Positions 1 through 9,894 of a stretch of 64,000 nucleotides of DNA are shown here, one piece after another. Numbering within the stretch: the first letter of the stretch is position 1; the number at the start of each line of letters is the position of its first letter. The position numbers and the translations under genes are program-made. The notes below the pieces were generated by a model, which was not told the DNA's origin, ran no database searches, and saw nothing but the letters and a program-made list of their open reading frames with translations. Where the stretch lies: positions 3,968,001 to 4,032,000 of the forward strand of contig NC_070569.1 of the NCBI RefSeq assembly GCF_026914185.1. Reading direction: 5' to 3'. Source of the DNA: Puccinia triticina. Taxonomy: Eukaryota; Basidiomycota; Pucciniomycetes; Pucciniales; Pucciniaceae.

Positions 1-1
1 C

Positions 2-674
2 GCCGAGGCTATACGCCTTGCACGGGACATGTGGGTTTCTCATTACAAGCCACAATCTTTACCGAATCCCTCTGCTACACCTGATACCTCGTCCACAGTA
101 AGTTGAATTTTATTTATTATCAAACTATCTATTTCATTAATGTTGATGTACGCTTATATCATCTCACAGCCCAAGACTGGCATGCTTTCTGGCCTCAGTC
201 TAGCTGCAGCTGCCCGAGGGGGTAATAGGTCATCAGACGCATTGGACATGTGGCTCTCCGGAGGACTTATCCTGGAGGGTAACAACCCTGTGAATCCACT
301 AAAGTGGTGGATCCAGCAAAAACGTACCGGCAACACACACGGGGGCCTTGTACACATGGCATTGGATCTTTTAAGCTGCCCCGGTAAGTTTTCATCTGTA
401 TCACTTATATTGCTTGCCATAACTAACTAGTCTCAAACTCACAGGAACATCCGTTGACATCAAGAGATCATTTAGCTTTGGGGCCAACTATGTTACATCG
501 CGGAGGCACCGACTTACGCCAAAGTCAGTAAGTCGCGGGATGACTGTTGCCTTCTACTCAAAGAACAACAAAGTTGAACGAGGAGCTTTAGCCGAATGGA
601 AAGGGGCAACAACTTTGAACAAGAAGATGCAGCAGAAAGGAAAAAGGAAGGTGGTAGTTGTGGACAATGATTGA
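2..674 (+). CDS. hAT-family transposase, C-terminal part (5' end outside window)
   Basis: Three exons join cleanly: 2-97, 170-383 and 445-674, with introns 98-169 and 384-444 that start GTAAGT and end in CAG. The spliced protein contains NPLKWW, then a HMALDLLSCP stretch followed by GTSVDIKRSFSFG, and ends after a Lys-rich tail at TGA 672-674. This order (LKWW, a tryptophan- and hydrophobic-rich stretch, then S-(V/A)-(E/K)-R-x-F-S) is the hAT dimerisation domain, the most conserved part of these cut-and-paste transposases. The N-terminal zinc finger and DDE part lie outside the window, so completeness cannot be judged. The visible part has no internal stop. It is a different hAT lineage from the two elements near 16-20 kb and 43-48 kb, whose domains read TALKWWKD and LLWWK. 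Confidence 0.8.
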
Positions 675-734
675 CTGCCACCTCTTGTACATTTTTTCTA
701 CATTTTTTCATCTTTAAGAAATTTACAAACTTGT

Positions 735-880
735 TTTGTGCGCTAAAAGTTGGGGGTACCCGCGGGTACCCTCCAAAAGTACCCGCGGGACCCGCCAGGC
801 GGTGCCGGGTGCGGTGCCGGGTGTTGGGTTTGGGCCAAAAAACAGGGGGGTACCCGGGTCCACTGGGGCATTCCCTAGGA
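735..880. repeat. GC-rich self-complementary block, possible 3' subterminal region of the upstream hAT element
   Basis: The block is built from repeated GGTACCCGCGGGTACC, ACCCGCGGG and GGTGCCGGGTG motifs about 60 bp after the transposase stop. hAT elements often carry short repeats near their ends that bind the transposase. The other terminus is outside the window, so the boundary and target duplication cannot be tested. A similar GC-rich motif block occurs at about 28210-28272. Confidence 0.35.
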
Positions 881-1209
881 GGGATGCCTCCCGCTTGAAA
901 GGGTGCCCGTATGTATTGAGGTGCTACTGCTGTGCCAGCTGAGCAGCTCAACACTAACTGAGCACAAAGTTAATGTGGTGGCTGGTGTGGCTAAGCAGAG
1001 TCTGAACATACTGCTTAGGCTGAGCTAATCCATAAAAATACATGGATTCAACCAGGAATAAAGCTGGACAAACTCAGGTATGTGGCATTGTATCAGCCTG
1101 GATCTGGCATGTCAACTGACACCAGTTTCTCAAGTTTTTTTCATAGTGTGTCTGTGCGCAGGTTGAGTGACTTTGAAGTTTTCAGTGGCCAAGCTTAGAC
1201 AACACATTA

Positions 1210-1321
1210 GGGGGTTTCAAAGTTGAAATCAGGTCGCGCAGGACCTTGATCAGGTCCAATTTCCAGGAAAAAAAATCGCTGCCAAAAACACCGACCTGGG
1301 GGCTCTACTTTGAACGCCCCC
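1210..1321. repeat. Small inverted-repeat unit (possible MITE)
   Basis: GGGGGTTTCAAAGT at 1210-1223 faces ACTTTGAACGCCCCC ending at 1321, with two mismatches in the arms. No convincing target duplication is visible. The rest of 881-1516 shows no coding sequence I can support. Confidence 0.3.
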
Positions 1322-1516
1322 AAATGCAAGAATCTCCTGATCTTGCATCAGAAGTTTCCAACCTGGAGGCAGAAACATTTTGTCTGTAACGGGCTACCTC
1401 CCGGAGTCCGGACTGGTCTCTACTAAGTACTCCCTAGCCGGGAGTGGGAACATATCATCCCTGGTGTGATGGAATTCATTTTGCTTATTTCTATCTGGAA
1501 TTGGTAGAAGAGAGGT

Positions 1517-3184
1517 TCATTGGAGAGTAATTTCTGGATTGTGAGACATATTTTCTACATAACAAATTATGATTTCATTCAAGAATTGCTTGAAAATAAA
1601 AGTTATTTCTCTTTGAATTTGACCAGAAATAAACCTGGGAGTAGTAATATGGGATGCTAATCCATCTCTTGAGGAATTGATCCATCTGGTTATAATGGTC
1701 CAACAAAAGGAAAGGCAATTGGCGGTATTAGATAAGTTCACTCCGACTAAACGGCCTGTTCTTTGATCTTCATATTTTGAATCATCATACTTGTCAATAG
1801 ATTCCCCCACATACTTGAAAAACTTTTTCCCAGCTTCTTGCCTTTGCGACTTCAATGTAGGCACATCTCCACTCTCCATACCTTGGACTGGAATGACTGT
1901 GTTGATCAAATCTACGTGGAATAGGTAGAGAGGTAGTACATTCAGGATGCATTCCAACTCTTTTAATAGCTGTGAGGAAAAATTTCTTTCTATTGCTTGG
2001 GATCTAGCCTCCTTCATGGAATTTTCGAACTCCGGCATGACACAATCAATGTAGCGTGACCGGAATTCTGGCACGGAGTCTTTGAAAGTAACTTTTTTCA
2101 AAGCTTTCAGCCTTCTTTTTTCTTGTTTTCTAGCAAAAACTATAGTCGCTTGGTCTACTGGCCTGGGCTTGCTGATTCGAGATTGCTGAAAGACATCTGT
2201 GGTTCCTCTTTTGTGCACCAGGTCTACGAGGAACGTGCTGATTTGATCCTCCGGTATCTTAAGCATCTTGTATTCGCCTTCCTGTTCGTTACCAATAAGT
2301 TTGTTCCCGTTGATTAGTTCCAAACTTCGGATTGCTTCATAGACCACTTCTATTTCGCTTTCCACTGGCCGCTCAGAATTGATGATTTCGTATGGAAGAT
2401 CAGTAGTATCACTTGAGGCTTTCATCTTTTTTCTCATGGTGGCTTCGGCTTCGTCTAGGTCGTTTTCCCGCTTTCGTTGAGCCGGCGATGGATGTGTATT
2501 GGTGGTACTGAGAATGGGTTGAGATTCAGGCGTTGGACTATTGGCGAAGTGAGGAAGAATATTGTGAAGATCATCCAATTTAGTTGGCAGATGTGTATTG
2601 GTATCAGAAAGAATGGGAGCAGACTCCGGCCATAAACTATTTTCCAAAACGAAAAGACCGTCATCAACTATTTTCCCAAACGAGTAAAATTCATCATGAT
2701 GGGAGTCCGATGCGGGAAGTGGACGCGGATCAATACCATGAGGAATGGGATGAGATTCAGGCCTTGGCCAATTGGCGGTATGAAGAATATCGTCAAAATA
2801 ACCCGATCCAGTTGGCGGATGCATATTGATACCATGGATAACGGGAGCAGATTCCGTCCATGAACTAGTGTCAGAAACCAGATGATCATCATGATGGGGG
2901 TCCGATCCGGGCGGCGGACGCGGACCGATGCCACGGGGACTGGTAGCAGATTCCGGCCATGGACTAGTGTCGACCAAATCAAAGAGGTCGTGAGCGGACT
3001 CCAATTCTCGCATCTTAGCCGGCATAAGCCATGCCTGGGCAGGGTCCGGATCGAACGTACACTGGACCTTCTCCAGAAATAAGCAGGTAAGCCAGATGAG
3101 CACCCAAAAGGCAAATGTGGAGAAGGAGGTGCGTTTGCAAGAGTCAAGCTTTGATCCCGGAGCCATGCTGGAGTCGCTGATCAT
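1517..3184 (-). CDS. Probable secreted or signal-anchored protein with five PES repeats and basic NLS-like clusters
   Basis: An uninterrupted 555-codon reading frame. A second Met at residue 7 may be the true start. From either start a basic stretch (KLDSCKR) is followed by a strongly hydrophobic segment, about residues 21-37 (FWVLIWLTCLFL), with a plausible signal-peptidase site after VQC (about 40-42). Residues about 72-240 hold five degenerate repeats centred on (W/P)x(P/T/R)ES at about 76, 110, 142, 185 and 229, with later His/Pro/Asp positions repeating. Two basic clusters, RKR (about 247) and RKKMK (about 261), follow. The C-terminal half is charged and helical-looking with no domain I recognise. 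Secreted, repeat-containing, lineage-specific proteins are common candidate effectors in rust fungi; that role is inference. The gene is isolated among transposon debris and is one of few unbroken genes here. Confidence 0.6.
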   Translation of the reverse strand: MISDSSMAPGSKLDSCKRTSFSTFAFWVLIWLTCLFLEKVQCTFDPDPAQAWLMPAKMRELESAHDLFDLVDTSPWPESATSPRGIGPRPPPGSDPHHDDHLVSDTSSWTESAPVIHGINMHPPTGSGYFDDILHTANWPRPESHPIPHGIDPRPLPASDSHHDEFYSFGKIVDDGLFVLENSLWPESAPILSDTNTHLPTKLDDLHNILPHFANSPTPESQPILSTTNTHPSPAQRKRENDLDEAEATMRKKMKASSDTTDLPYEIINSERPVESEIEVVYEAIRSLELINGNKLIGNEQEGEYKMLKIPEDQISTFLVDLVHKRGTTDVFQQSRISKPRPVDQATIVFARKQEKRRLKALKKVTFKDSVPEFRSRYIDCVMPEFENSMKEARSQAIERNFSSQLLKELECILNVLPLYLFHVDLINTVIPVQGMESGDVPTLKSQRQEAGKKFFKYVGESIDKYDDSKYEDQRTGRLVGVNLSNTANCLSFCWTIITRWINSSRDGLASHITTPRFISGQIQREITFIFKQFLNEIIICYVENMSHNPEITLQ

Positions 3185-3857
3185 ATTTCCTTGGGTATCT
3201 TGCAGATTGTAATGCTGGAGAGTCCCCCGGGTACGCCTTCACGATTTATTCAAGTTGACTCGGAGCGATAACTTCGACCCATCACGCCTGAAACACAAAG
3301 CTGACAGATTTTGGGACGCTGCAAATCAGCTCAACCAAGATTTCTGAAACACCAGCACATACACACCGCGGGATCGGGTGCCGCGAGGGTGCGGCTGGAG
3401 TAGTACAGAGTACATACACCACAGGAGCGATCGGGAGAAATCTCACTGTTCCAAGAACGACAGCCCAAGTCCGTCGTTCACAGAACCCAGGGGACGTTTG
3501 AGGGGCGCGAGTCCCAAGGCTGTTGAGACAACCCCCTCTCAACGCACACTTTCTTGCAACGTCGGGCCAATCGTTCCGAGGACATACCCTTGCCCAACGG
3601 TCCCAGAACGATGGCAAATAGGACGAATGTCCCATGAACATTCTATGAATGTTTTTCAAACCGTTTACAGAATGTTCAACTGGAATTGTTGAGGCAAGGT
3701 TGGGCCTCAAGATGCCTGTTTGCCCGACGACGCGCCAGATGGTCAGTGTCCTCTGGATGATTTACAAAACCGTCCGGAGGACATTTAAAAAGATTATCAG
3801 GGGAACATTGGCTGTGATGTCATACCAACGTTCCCAGTGGATAACTTTACCTAACTT
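3185..3857. other. Upstream flank of the 1517-3184 gene; no gene recognised
   Basis: The region contains short frames on both strands but none with a recognisable motif or splice pattern. It is the expected location of the promoter of the minus-strand gene. I see no clear TATA box. Confidence 0.4.
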
Positions 3858-3935
3858 AACTAAGTCCCTCTATTGGAGGGGGGACGCCGTCCCGCAGGGA
3901 CCCTCCGTTCGCTCCCCCGGGGAGGGAATTAATCA
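3858..3935 (-). repeat. Dispersed GC-rich palindromic block (copy A)
   Basis: Reading the minus strand, the block runs CCCTCCCCGGGGGAGCG, then GTCCCTGCGGGACGGCGTCC, then GAGGGACTTAGTTAAGTTA. Nearly the same series appears on the plus strand at about 39455-39532, and a diverged form at 38465-38520. Arms flanking the block (AACTTAACTAAG and CAGCTAAGTT) are partly complementary. Confidence 0.5.
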
Positions 3936-4439
3936 GCTAAGTTAGAAATTTACACACATCCAAAAAAGTTCTGGATGTGAATTGTGAGCCTCCAATGTCT
4001 CAGAGCAAAATTGGGAGGAAGTTTTTTTTTCCAAAAAATGCCTATGCAAAAAAAACAGATGCACCCTTTGGAGTGACTCGATGTAGATCAGTGAGATATA
4101 TATACTTGTGTTGAGGTCTGATTGCAACAGATGGTGGCGCAGTGGTCATCACCCCCTCTATTTGGCTTGCATGAGGCAGCTGAAGGAACAGGTCTATGGT
4201 GGGCATGTCCTTTTTGGAGCATTGTGCGTCAGTGCTGGCTGAAGCTCTCAACATTCCAAGAGCAATCAGCCAACATCCTTCCACCGGCCAACATGCAAGT
4301 GGCTGGTTCGGGAACGTTCCTCAACCCTTTCATGGGAGTTTTCCCAAAACGTTAGTAGAACCCTAACCTCAGAAACCAATTGGCATATTGATTGTCTCAA
4401 CTGCGCGAGAACATTGCTTGCTGGGCAGGAGCAAATTGT

Positions 4440-4709
4440 TCACCATGTGAGAATTCACGCCTAGGTGAACGGCACCGATCTCATAAAATGAGAAAGGGGC
4501 CAGGATCTGAAAGAGCTGCGGAAACTGGTAAGCAAAGCAAACCATCTCCGCAGTCCAAACCAGCGCCACGTGTCGAGAAAACTGAAAACATCTTCTGGAT
4601 GATTACAGATTCAACACTTGTGAGCAGCAAGGTTAGCCACAAGGGAAATCCCGGCCAAAAATCATTGTTGGATAGAATTACAACAAGCGCCAAAGGTAAG
4701 CAGTTGTAA
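4440..4709 (+). pseudogene. Relic of a copia element 3' tail
   Basis: The frame contains GERHRSHKMRKG, then TGKQSKP, and finally SLLDRITTSAKG just before a GTAAG splice donor. The same order (ARHLTHKVRKM, EGNQSKL, SLLERISANTKG) occurs after the RNase H end of the reverse-strand copia relic at 6678-7139. SLIDRISTKPSG before GTAAG is found downstream of the copia at 11.6-15.4 kb. It is therefore the end of a third copia copy whose polymerase part is missing. No reverse transcriptase or integrase was seen upstream. Confidence 0.55.
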
Positions 4710-5419
4710 TAACTTGAACACAATTGATCAGATAGATGCTAACGGCTCTATCCAAAAATATCTCATAGACTCAGTTGAACAAGAAAAGACCGAGCACGCC
4801 TAAAACACTCAAAGAGTTGGAAAGTCAATCGGTAAGTGCTCGAGTTACTTAAGAGAGAAGGAAGAGACAGGCAAGAGCTGAAGCAACATGCTGTAAAAAA
4901 CAGATCATGTTGCGACGCTACTCAGCCGTCTCGCCAACTCAAATTAAGGAAAGGACAAAGAAGGGATTCAACCCTGTCCAAGTAAGAAGAAAAATCTTCC
5001 TTGTAGAAGAGAGCTGAGAAGAAGTGACTAACAACAATCCAATCTAAACAGATAAGGATCATTGTGATCACAGAACTCTCCACTTCTCTCTCTACACTCT
5101 CAACCATCCTGCAAGCCTAAGAAGAGACGGTCCAGATCCTGCTCTTAGGTAATAAATGAGCTTTCATCTTATTTTCTATTACGGATCTTTCCACATCCAC
5201 AATTGTAACTACAAGATAGAAAGAAAGATCTAATGATAAACACATCTTAGTTCTCTGAATTCTTTCACACCAAACAGTCCCACCCCCCATTCTCAGGATG
5301 TTGAGATGGGCTGTGGTGTATCTCTCCCTATTTCTCCTCTGACTTATCACAAGTCCCTTGCTTCGAAGGGCCCTGGTACAGCCTAGGCTGGCGCAAAGCA
5401 CCCTTGTGCAAAGCGCGAC
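4710..5419 (+). repeat. Probable copia 3' untranslated/LTR-like remnant
   Basis: The segment follows the tail relic. It contains further splice-like GTAAG sites and a GCTCTTAGGTA motif near 5140-5153 that recurs near 16020-16030 in the corresponding part of another copia relic. LTR ends and a target duplication could not be found. Confidence 0.35.
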
Positions 5420-5520
5420 CTCCAAAGGAGGGACTTGCAGGTAAAGCCAAAAATTTGGCTTGAGAGCTTTCAGTGTTTTGGTGGGAGTTTTTCCCGCTCC
5501 CCTTTTGAGAATTTTTGAGC
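5420..5520 (+). repeat. Dispersed repeat, copy shared with 38490-38570
   Basis: ACCTCCAAAGGAGGGACTT and a following GCTTGAGAG...TTTCAG...TTTTGGTGGG series match ACCTCCGAAGGAGGGACTT and the same following words at 38490-38570. Confidence 0.5.
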
Positions 5521-5549
5521 AACTAGAATATGTATTACGTTAGGGGTTT

Positions 5550-5865
5550 GCTCAAGATAACTAACTACAAGTGGTGTAGATTGATAGAGTTAGGCAGATG
5601 TTTACCTAGAAGCAGGCAGAGAGGCCGCTGGCTAGGGATATAGGAGGGCTGAGGTAGGGAGGGTTGGTTGAGCTGGGCTCTCTCAATGCTGGCTTGTTTA
5701 ACCAAGGTTCTTTCCTCCTTTTTTCTACGCTGGTCGCTTGCTCGGATTGGTTCCGCTGTTGTTATCTGTAGTACAGTGCACGGCATTTAGATTCAGAACC
5801 AATTCCCTTGCTGACTTGGCTTGAGAGGGATCCGGCTACTCACCGTCTTTGGAACTTGTTCGTTC
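5550..5865 (-). repeat. Probable 3' tail/LTR part of the reverse-strand copia relic
   Basis: On the minus strand there is a splice-donor-like CCAAAGACGGTGAGTAG near 5835-5850 and a TTCTAGGTAAACATC motif near 5600. Both resemble the tail and leader junctions of the other copia relics. No complete LTR could be delimited. Confidence 0.3.
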
Positions 5866-6595
5866 GACGATGGTGCATTGTTGGGTTTTTTGGGCCCCTC
5901 AAATACTGATTTGTCGAATATTCAAGTATTCGGAGATACTCGACTGAAAAACTTCCAAAATACATTAAAAACACCAAAAAATTGCATTTTTTGTGTTATT
6001 TATGGGCCATATAATTTTGAGGGGGTCATCCTTCAAAAATACAATGGTTCCAAAGGCGCTTATAATATTGCCAGAGGCATATCTCATAATGGCAGACGCA
6101 CTATTCAGAGTGCCGGACGCACTATTCAGAGTGCCGGACGCGCTTTTCATAGTGGCGGACACACTTTTCATAGTGGCGGACGCACTTTTCATAGTGGCGG
6201 ACGCACTTTTTATAGTGGCGGACGCACTTTTCATAGTGGCGGACTCACTATTCAGACTGCTAGACACACTTTTGATAGTGCCGGACGCACTTTTGATAGT
6301 GCCAGACGCACTCTTCATAGTGGCGGACGCACTTTTGATAGTGGCGGACGCACTTTTCAAAGTGCCAGAGGCAGATTTTTTTTGTGTTGCACCAAAGGGG
6401 CTGGTATAGGGCCTGTGCAAGCTCATCTGGGGCCTTTGGGCCCCAGAGCAGCTTGCATTGGCCCTCTACGCGCCCCTCTGAGCCATTATTCAAATTTTTT
6501 CGAATATTCAAGCTTAAATTTGCCCAGGCATTATTCGACTCAAATCAAATTTGAATACGAATACTCAAATCGAATCAATTCGAGGTGCTATGCCC
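5866..6595. mobile_element. AT-rich insertion of unresolved type carrying a 21-bp minisatellite
   Basis: This segment separates the 3' tail of the reverse copia relic from its downstream part. Both edges are AT-rich and repeat the words TCGAATATTCAAG and GAATACTCAAATCGAATC. Possible flanking words GGTGCATTG (about 5873) and GGTGCTATG (about 6584) match at 7 of 9 positions. I could not define terminal repeats. Confidence 0.35.
6080..6375. repeat. 21-bp minisatellite, about 14 units
   Basis: Tandem units of the form GTGGCGGACGCACTTTTCATA with point differences. Because 21 is divisible by three, several frames on both strands stay open and would give 7-residue repeats (HSGGRTF or ADALFIV on plus, KSASATM on minus). 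The open frames are a by-product of the unit length, so I do not call a protein. Confidence 0.85.
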
Positions 6596-7750
6596 TGGTT
6601 GGGTCTGGCTTATCGGTGATTCACCTGCTAGCGGGGTCAAGGCATTTAGCTATGACTTGTAAGCTCTTGGGATGGAGTCAGCACTCACCTTTGGTGTTTG
6701 CTGATATCCTTTCCAGGAGTGACGGTTGGCAGTTGTTTGCTGCTTTTTCAACCTTGCTTTTTGTTGTGACGCTACCTGTGTGGATCAACAAAGATTCACT
6801 CAGTTTTCCCGCCGCGCGAGCAGCTTGGGCTGCGGATTTGAGTTTGCTTTGATTACCTTCCTCCACAGCTGAAGTGGTTTGCGACATCTTCCTCACTTTG
6901 TGAGTTAAGTGTCGCGCCCCTTGGCTAGTATTCTTACAGCCTCCCGTGCTTCGAGTAGCAAGATTCAAAGCAGGCTGCGCGACCCGTATAACTTGTAGGA
7001 GTTCCAGGGCTCTTTGGATGTTTGGGCGCCCAGTGGGTTTTTTCAGGAAGTTGGAGGCATTCTCCGTGGTTTTCACATAGTGGAGTTTGATTAGTCCGTC
7101 GGCCATCAGCTCTTGGACAAAATGCAGTCGTATTGACATGTGTTTTGTGAGGTCTTGCTTTTGGCAAGGTCAATGGCTCCCCTTTTGTCCATGTGCACCG
7201 TAATGCCTTTTAGGTTTGGAAATATGAGGGTCTTGTCCGCTAGATTGGCCGTCCAGGCCAAGTCCCGGCCGAGGTCCAAGAAGGCCTTGTATTCGGCCTC
7301 AGTCGTGGACAGCGACACAGTTGTCTTCTTGGTTGACTTCCAGTTGATCAAGTGGTTGCCGGTGAGGGCCACGTAGCTGGTCGTTGAGCGTCTTGTGTCA
7401 GGGCAGTTGCCCCAGTCCGAGTCCACAAATGCTTGCACTATGCCTTGCTGTTCCTTCTTGTAAGTGAGCCCAATGTCCCTGGTGCCAATTAGATAACGGA
7501 ACACTTGGACCGCTGAGTGGTAGTGCTTGATTCCCGGAGACTCCAGGTACCCAACATCTCCGGGCTGAACAGTACCCTCGGGATGGTTAGGGTACCAACC
7601 CCATTGGCCATCTTCAGGTGTCCACTGTGGGTCGCCAACATTGGACCGGTGGAGGACGCCAGATTCAGCTTTATGGATGGTTGAAGCGGACGAAGAAAAG
7701 AAAATGAAGGGAAAGATCCGCTCACGTGGTGGGTCGCCCCAGAATCCAAA

Positions 7751-9114
7751 GGGGCATGCTAAATGCACCCCAAGTTTTTACTTCATGGACACCAAAAAGG
7801 GGTACAGCTGATGTGTACCCCAAACCACTTGGGGTGTACACTTATACACCCCTGTGAAGATGGGGTACAGCACCTCATACCCCATGGAAGTTGGGGTGAG
7901 CCACAGGGTACCCCAAAACAAGTGAAATCTATGGTGTACATGGCCATGACACCCCATCATAATGGGGTGCAAACCCCCTGCACTCCAATCTGATACTCTG
8001 TGATAGGGGTGGGCCCCTTCACACCCCAGATGTACATATCCGGCACCCAGCCCGACTTGTCACACCAGTCGCGGCTCGCCACCAAGAGGACAGACCATCG
8101 AGGGGAGTGGGAGTAGCAACTCCCCTCGATGACCAGCACTGACCAATCATTGAGGGGAGTAGCAACTTGCCTCAATGACTGCTACTCCCCTCAATGACCA
8201 ACACCAATTGATCATTGAGGGGAGTTGGAACTCCCCTTGATTTCTGGTCTCTGTCAGTCATCAAAGGGAGTAGTGACTCCCCTTCATGATCCGTCTGGGT
8301 TGGTTACCAAGAGGAGTTGCTACTCCCCTCAATGAGACCAGTCATTGAGGGGAGTATCAACTCCCCTCAATTGGTCATCGAGGGAAGTTGCTACTACTCC
8401 CGATGATCGTTTTGAAGGGAGTAGCAACTCCCCTTGCTGACTGGTCTGGGTTGGCCATTGAGAGGAGTTGCTACTCCCCTCGATGACCGGTCTGGGTCGG
8501 TCATCAAGAGGAGTTGCTACTCCCCTCGATGACCGGTCTGGGTTGGTCATCGAGAGGAGTTGCTACTCCCCTCGATGACCGGTCTGGGTTGGTCATCGAG
8601 AGGAGTTGCTACTCCCCTCGATGACCGGTCTGGGTCGGTCATCGAGAGGAGTTACTACTCCCCTCGATGACCGGTCTGGGTTGGTCATTGAGAGGAGTTG
8701 CTACTCCCCTCGATGACCGGTAGGGACCGGCGACTGAGGAGAGTCCACCTCCTCTCAATGCCCAGTATGTGCCGGTCACCAAGGGGAGGTGGGAGTAGCA
8801 ACTCCCCAACGATTGGTCTGCGCCGGGCATTGATCCGAGTCCACCTGCCCTCAATGACCGCCTCCAGAAGTTTGTTTGGGGTGCACCCCTCATGTACACC
8901 ATCTCTGTTGGGGTAAATTGGATTGCACCCCAATATCTAAGCTCTTTTGGAGTTTTGATTCAAGTACCCCAATGTTTTTGGGGTGGCCAGGTGGGTACCC
9001 CTTGAAGATTGGGGTGTAATCAAGAATACCCCAATTTTGTTGGTGTACCCAGTAGTGTACCCCTTTTTATTGGTGTACATGAAGTAAAAACTTGGGGTGC
9101 ATTTAGCATGCCCC
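7751..9114. mobile_element. 1364-bp non-autonomous inverted-repeat element with 8-bp target duplication
   Basis: The left end GGGGCATGCTAAATGCACCC and right end are exact reverse complements over the first 24 bp, and the similarity continues for about 55 bp with small indels. The 8-bp sequence AATCCAAA flanks both sides (7743-7750 and 9115-9122), inside the copia relic. The interior has no transposase. It holds repeated GGGGTGTACC-type words near both ends and an array of hairpins in the middle. An 8-bp duplication fits hAT or a related DDE superfamily, but the terminal sequence does not resemble the other hAT elements here, so I leave the superfamily open. Confidence 0.85.
8095..8860. repeat. 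Tandem array of self-complementary hairpin units (about 46 bp)
   Basis: The best-preserved part (about 8450-8720) repeats a 46-bp unit that contains GGTCATCGAGAGGAGT, a TGCT loop, and ACTCCCCTCGATGACC. Each unit can form a hairpin with about 15 paired bases. Outer units are more diverged. A related hairpin array occupies most of the element at 48480-50237. Confidence 0.85.
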
Positions 9115-9499
9115 AATCCAAAACCGTGCCTGCGCCAGTCGTACCATTTGCATCCGCGCCCACCTCTGATTGAACCGCCGCGTTCTGATCAAGGCCGGTG
9201 GGTGGGTCGTTTGGTGGTACGACCTGACGGGCAAAACTGGAAGCGGGGCAACCGTATGGGGGAGCGTTGGGAGCAGGCAGCTTGGTGTCGCTGCGGAGTG
9301 TTGGGCATGACAATCTCCAGTGTCCTTTCACTCCGCAGTAAGAGAAAGGTTTGCCGGTAGATATCGTCTTGTTGGTCGGTCCTTGATTCCCTTTCCGGAT
9401 ATTGTTGATGGCCGCTGATATGTCATCGACGGTTTGTAAGGACTCCAATTGGGGGAGTCCTTCACTGTCCGTTGAGTGGGGCACAAAGGAGAACCTCAA

Positions 9500-9894
9500 G
9501 ACGAGATTCTAGTTCACGGGTCTGTATTGCAGATAGGAGGGGACAAATCTAGCCGGGAGAGATCAAGATCTCTCGTAAGTACAACTTCATGAGGGAGATA
9601 GGAGAGAAGGAAGAGATAAGGAGAAACAATGGATAACCACTTACCTAGCCGGGAGAGATCAAGATCTCTGCCGGGCTAGGGAAGTGTGAGCTACGGGCTA
9701 TGAGTACGGACGCGCGAGGGGGTCACGGCCCCTGAGGCCACTCGTGTGAAGCCCTCTACAGTAGGGGGGCTTTACACGGTTGGATTGCCAGGTCTTCCGA
9801 TGTTTTGTTGTCTGGGGTTGCCTTGACCATTCAATTGAAGAGGATGTTGCTGGAGTCGGCCAGTCGGTGTTTGTTGTGGCTGTTGTTGTCCTGG
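9500..9894 (-). other. Degenerate 5' leader of the reverse copia relic
   Basis: The region lies between the gag remnant and the 5' LTR end of the reverse copia relic. It has a Gln-rich minus-strand frame and a near-exact direct duplication of AGCCGGGAGAGATCAAGATC at about 9551 and 9648. No intact gene was found. Confidence 0.4.

Larger units (their letters stand above)
6678..9499 (-). pseudogene. Reverse-strand Ty1/copia polyprotein relic, internally deleted and split by an insertion
   Basis: Read on the minus strand. 9499-9115 carries a gag end with a CCHC-type knuckle (YCGVKGHWRLSC) that lacks its first Cys. After the 7751-9114 insertion, 7750-7500 carries a copia protease start (DSGATHHVSG). 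This runs straight into the RNase H domain (DSDWGNCPDTRRS, SLSTTEAEYKA) at 7500-7140, so integrase and most reverse transcriptase are deleted. Near 7139 a small deletion shifts the frame; the end of pol (MSIRLHFVQELM, TENASNFLKKP) and a basic tail ending SLLERISANTKG continue at 7139-6678. It cannot encode an active element. The family matches the plus-strand copia at 11.6-15.4 kb. Confidence 0.85.

Noticed and set aside
4122..4355. Possible Ty3/gypsy integrase remnant (LAEALNIPRAIS...HPSTGQ)
   Set aside because: Only a short, loose resemblance to the integrase YHPQTDGQ region, with no flanking D or E motifs and no continuous frame.
5821..6852. 343-codon plus-strand frame with GRTFHSGG repeats
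   Set aside because: Most of it is the 21-bp minisatellite plus transposon flanks; other frames on both strands are equally open.
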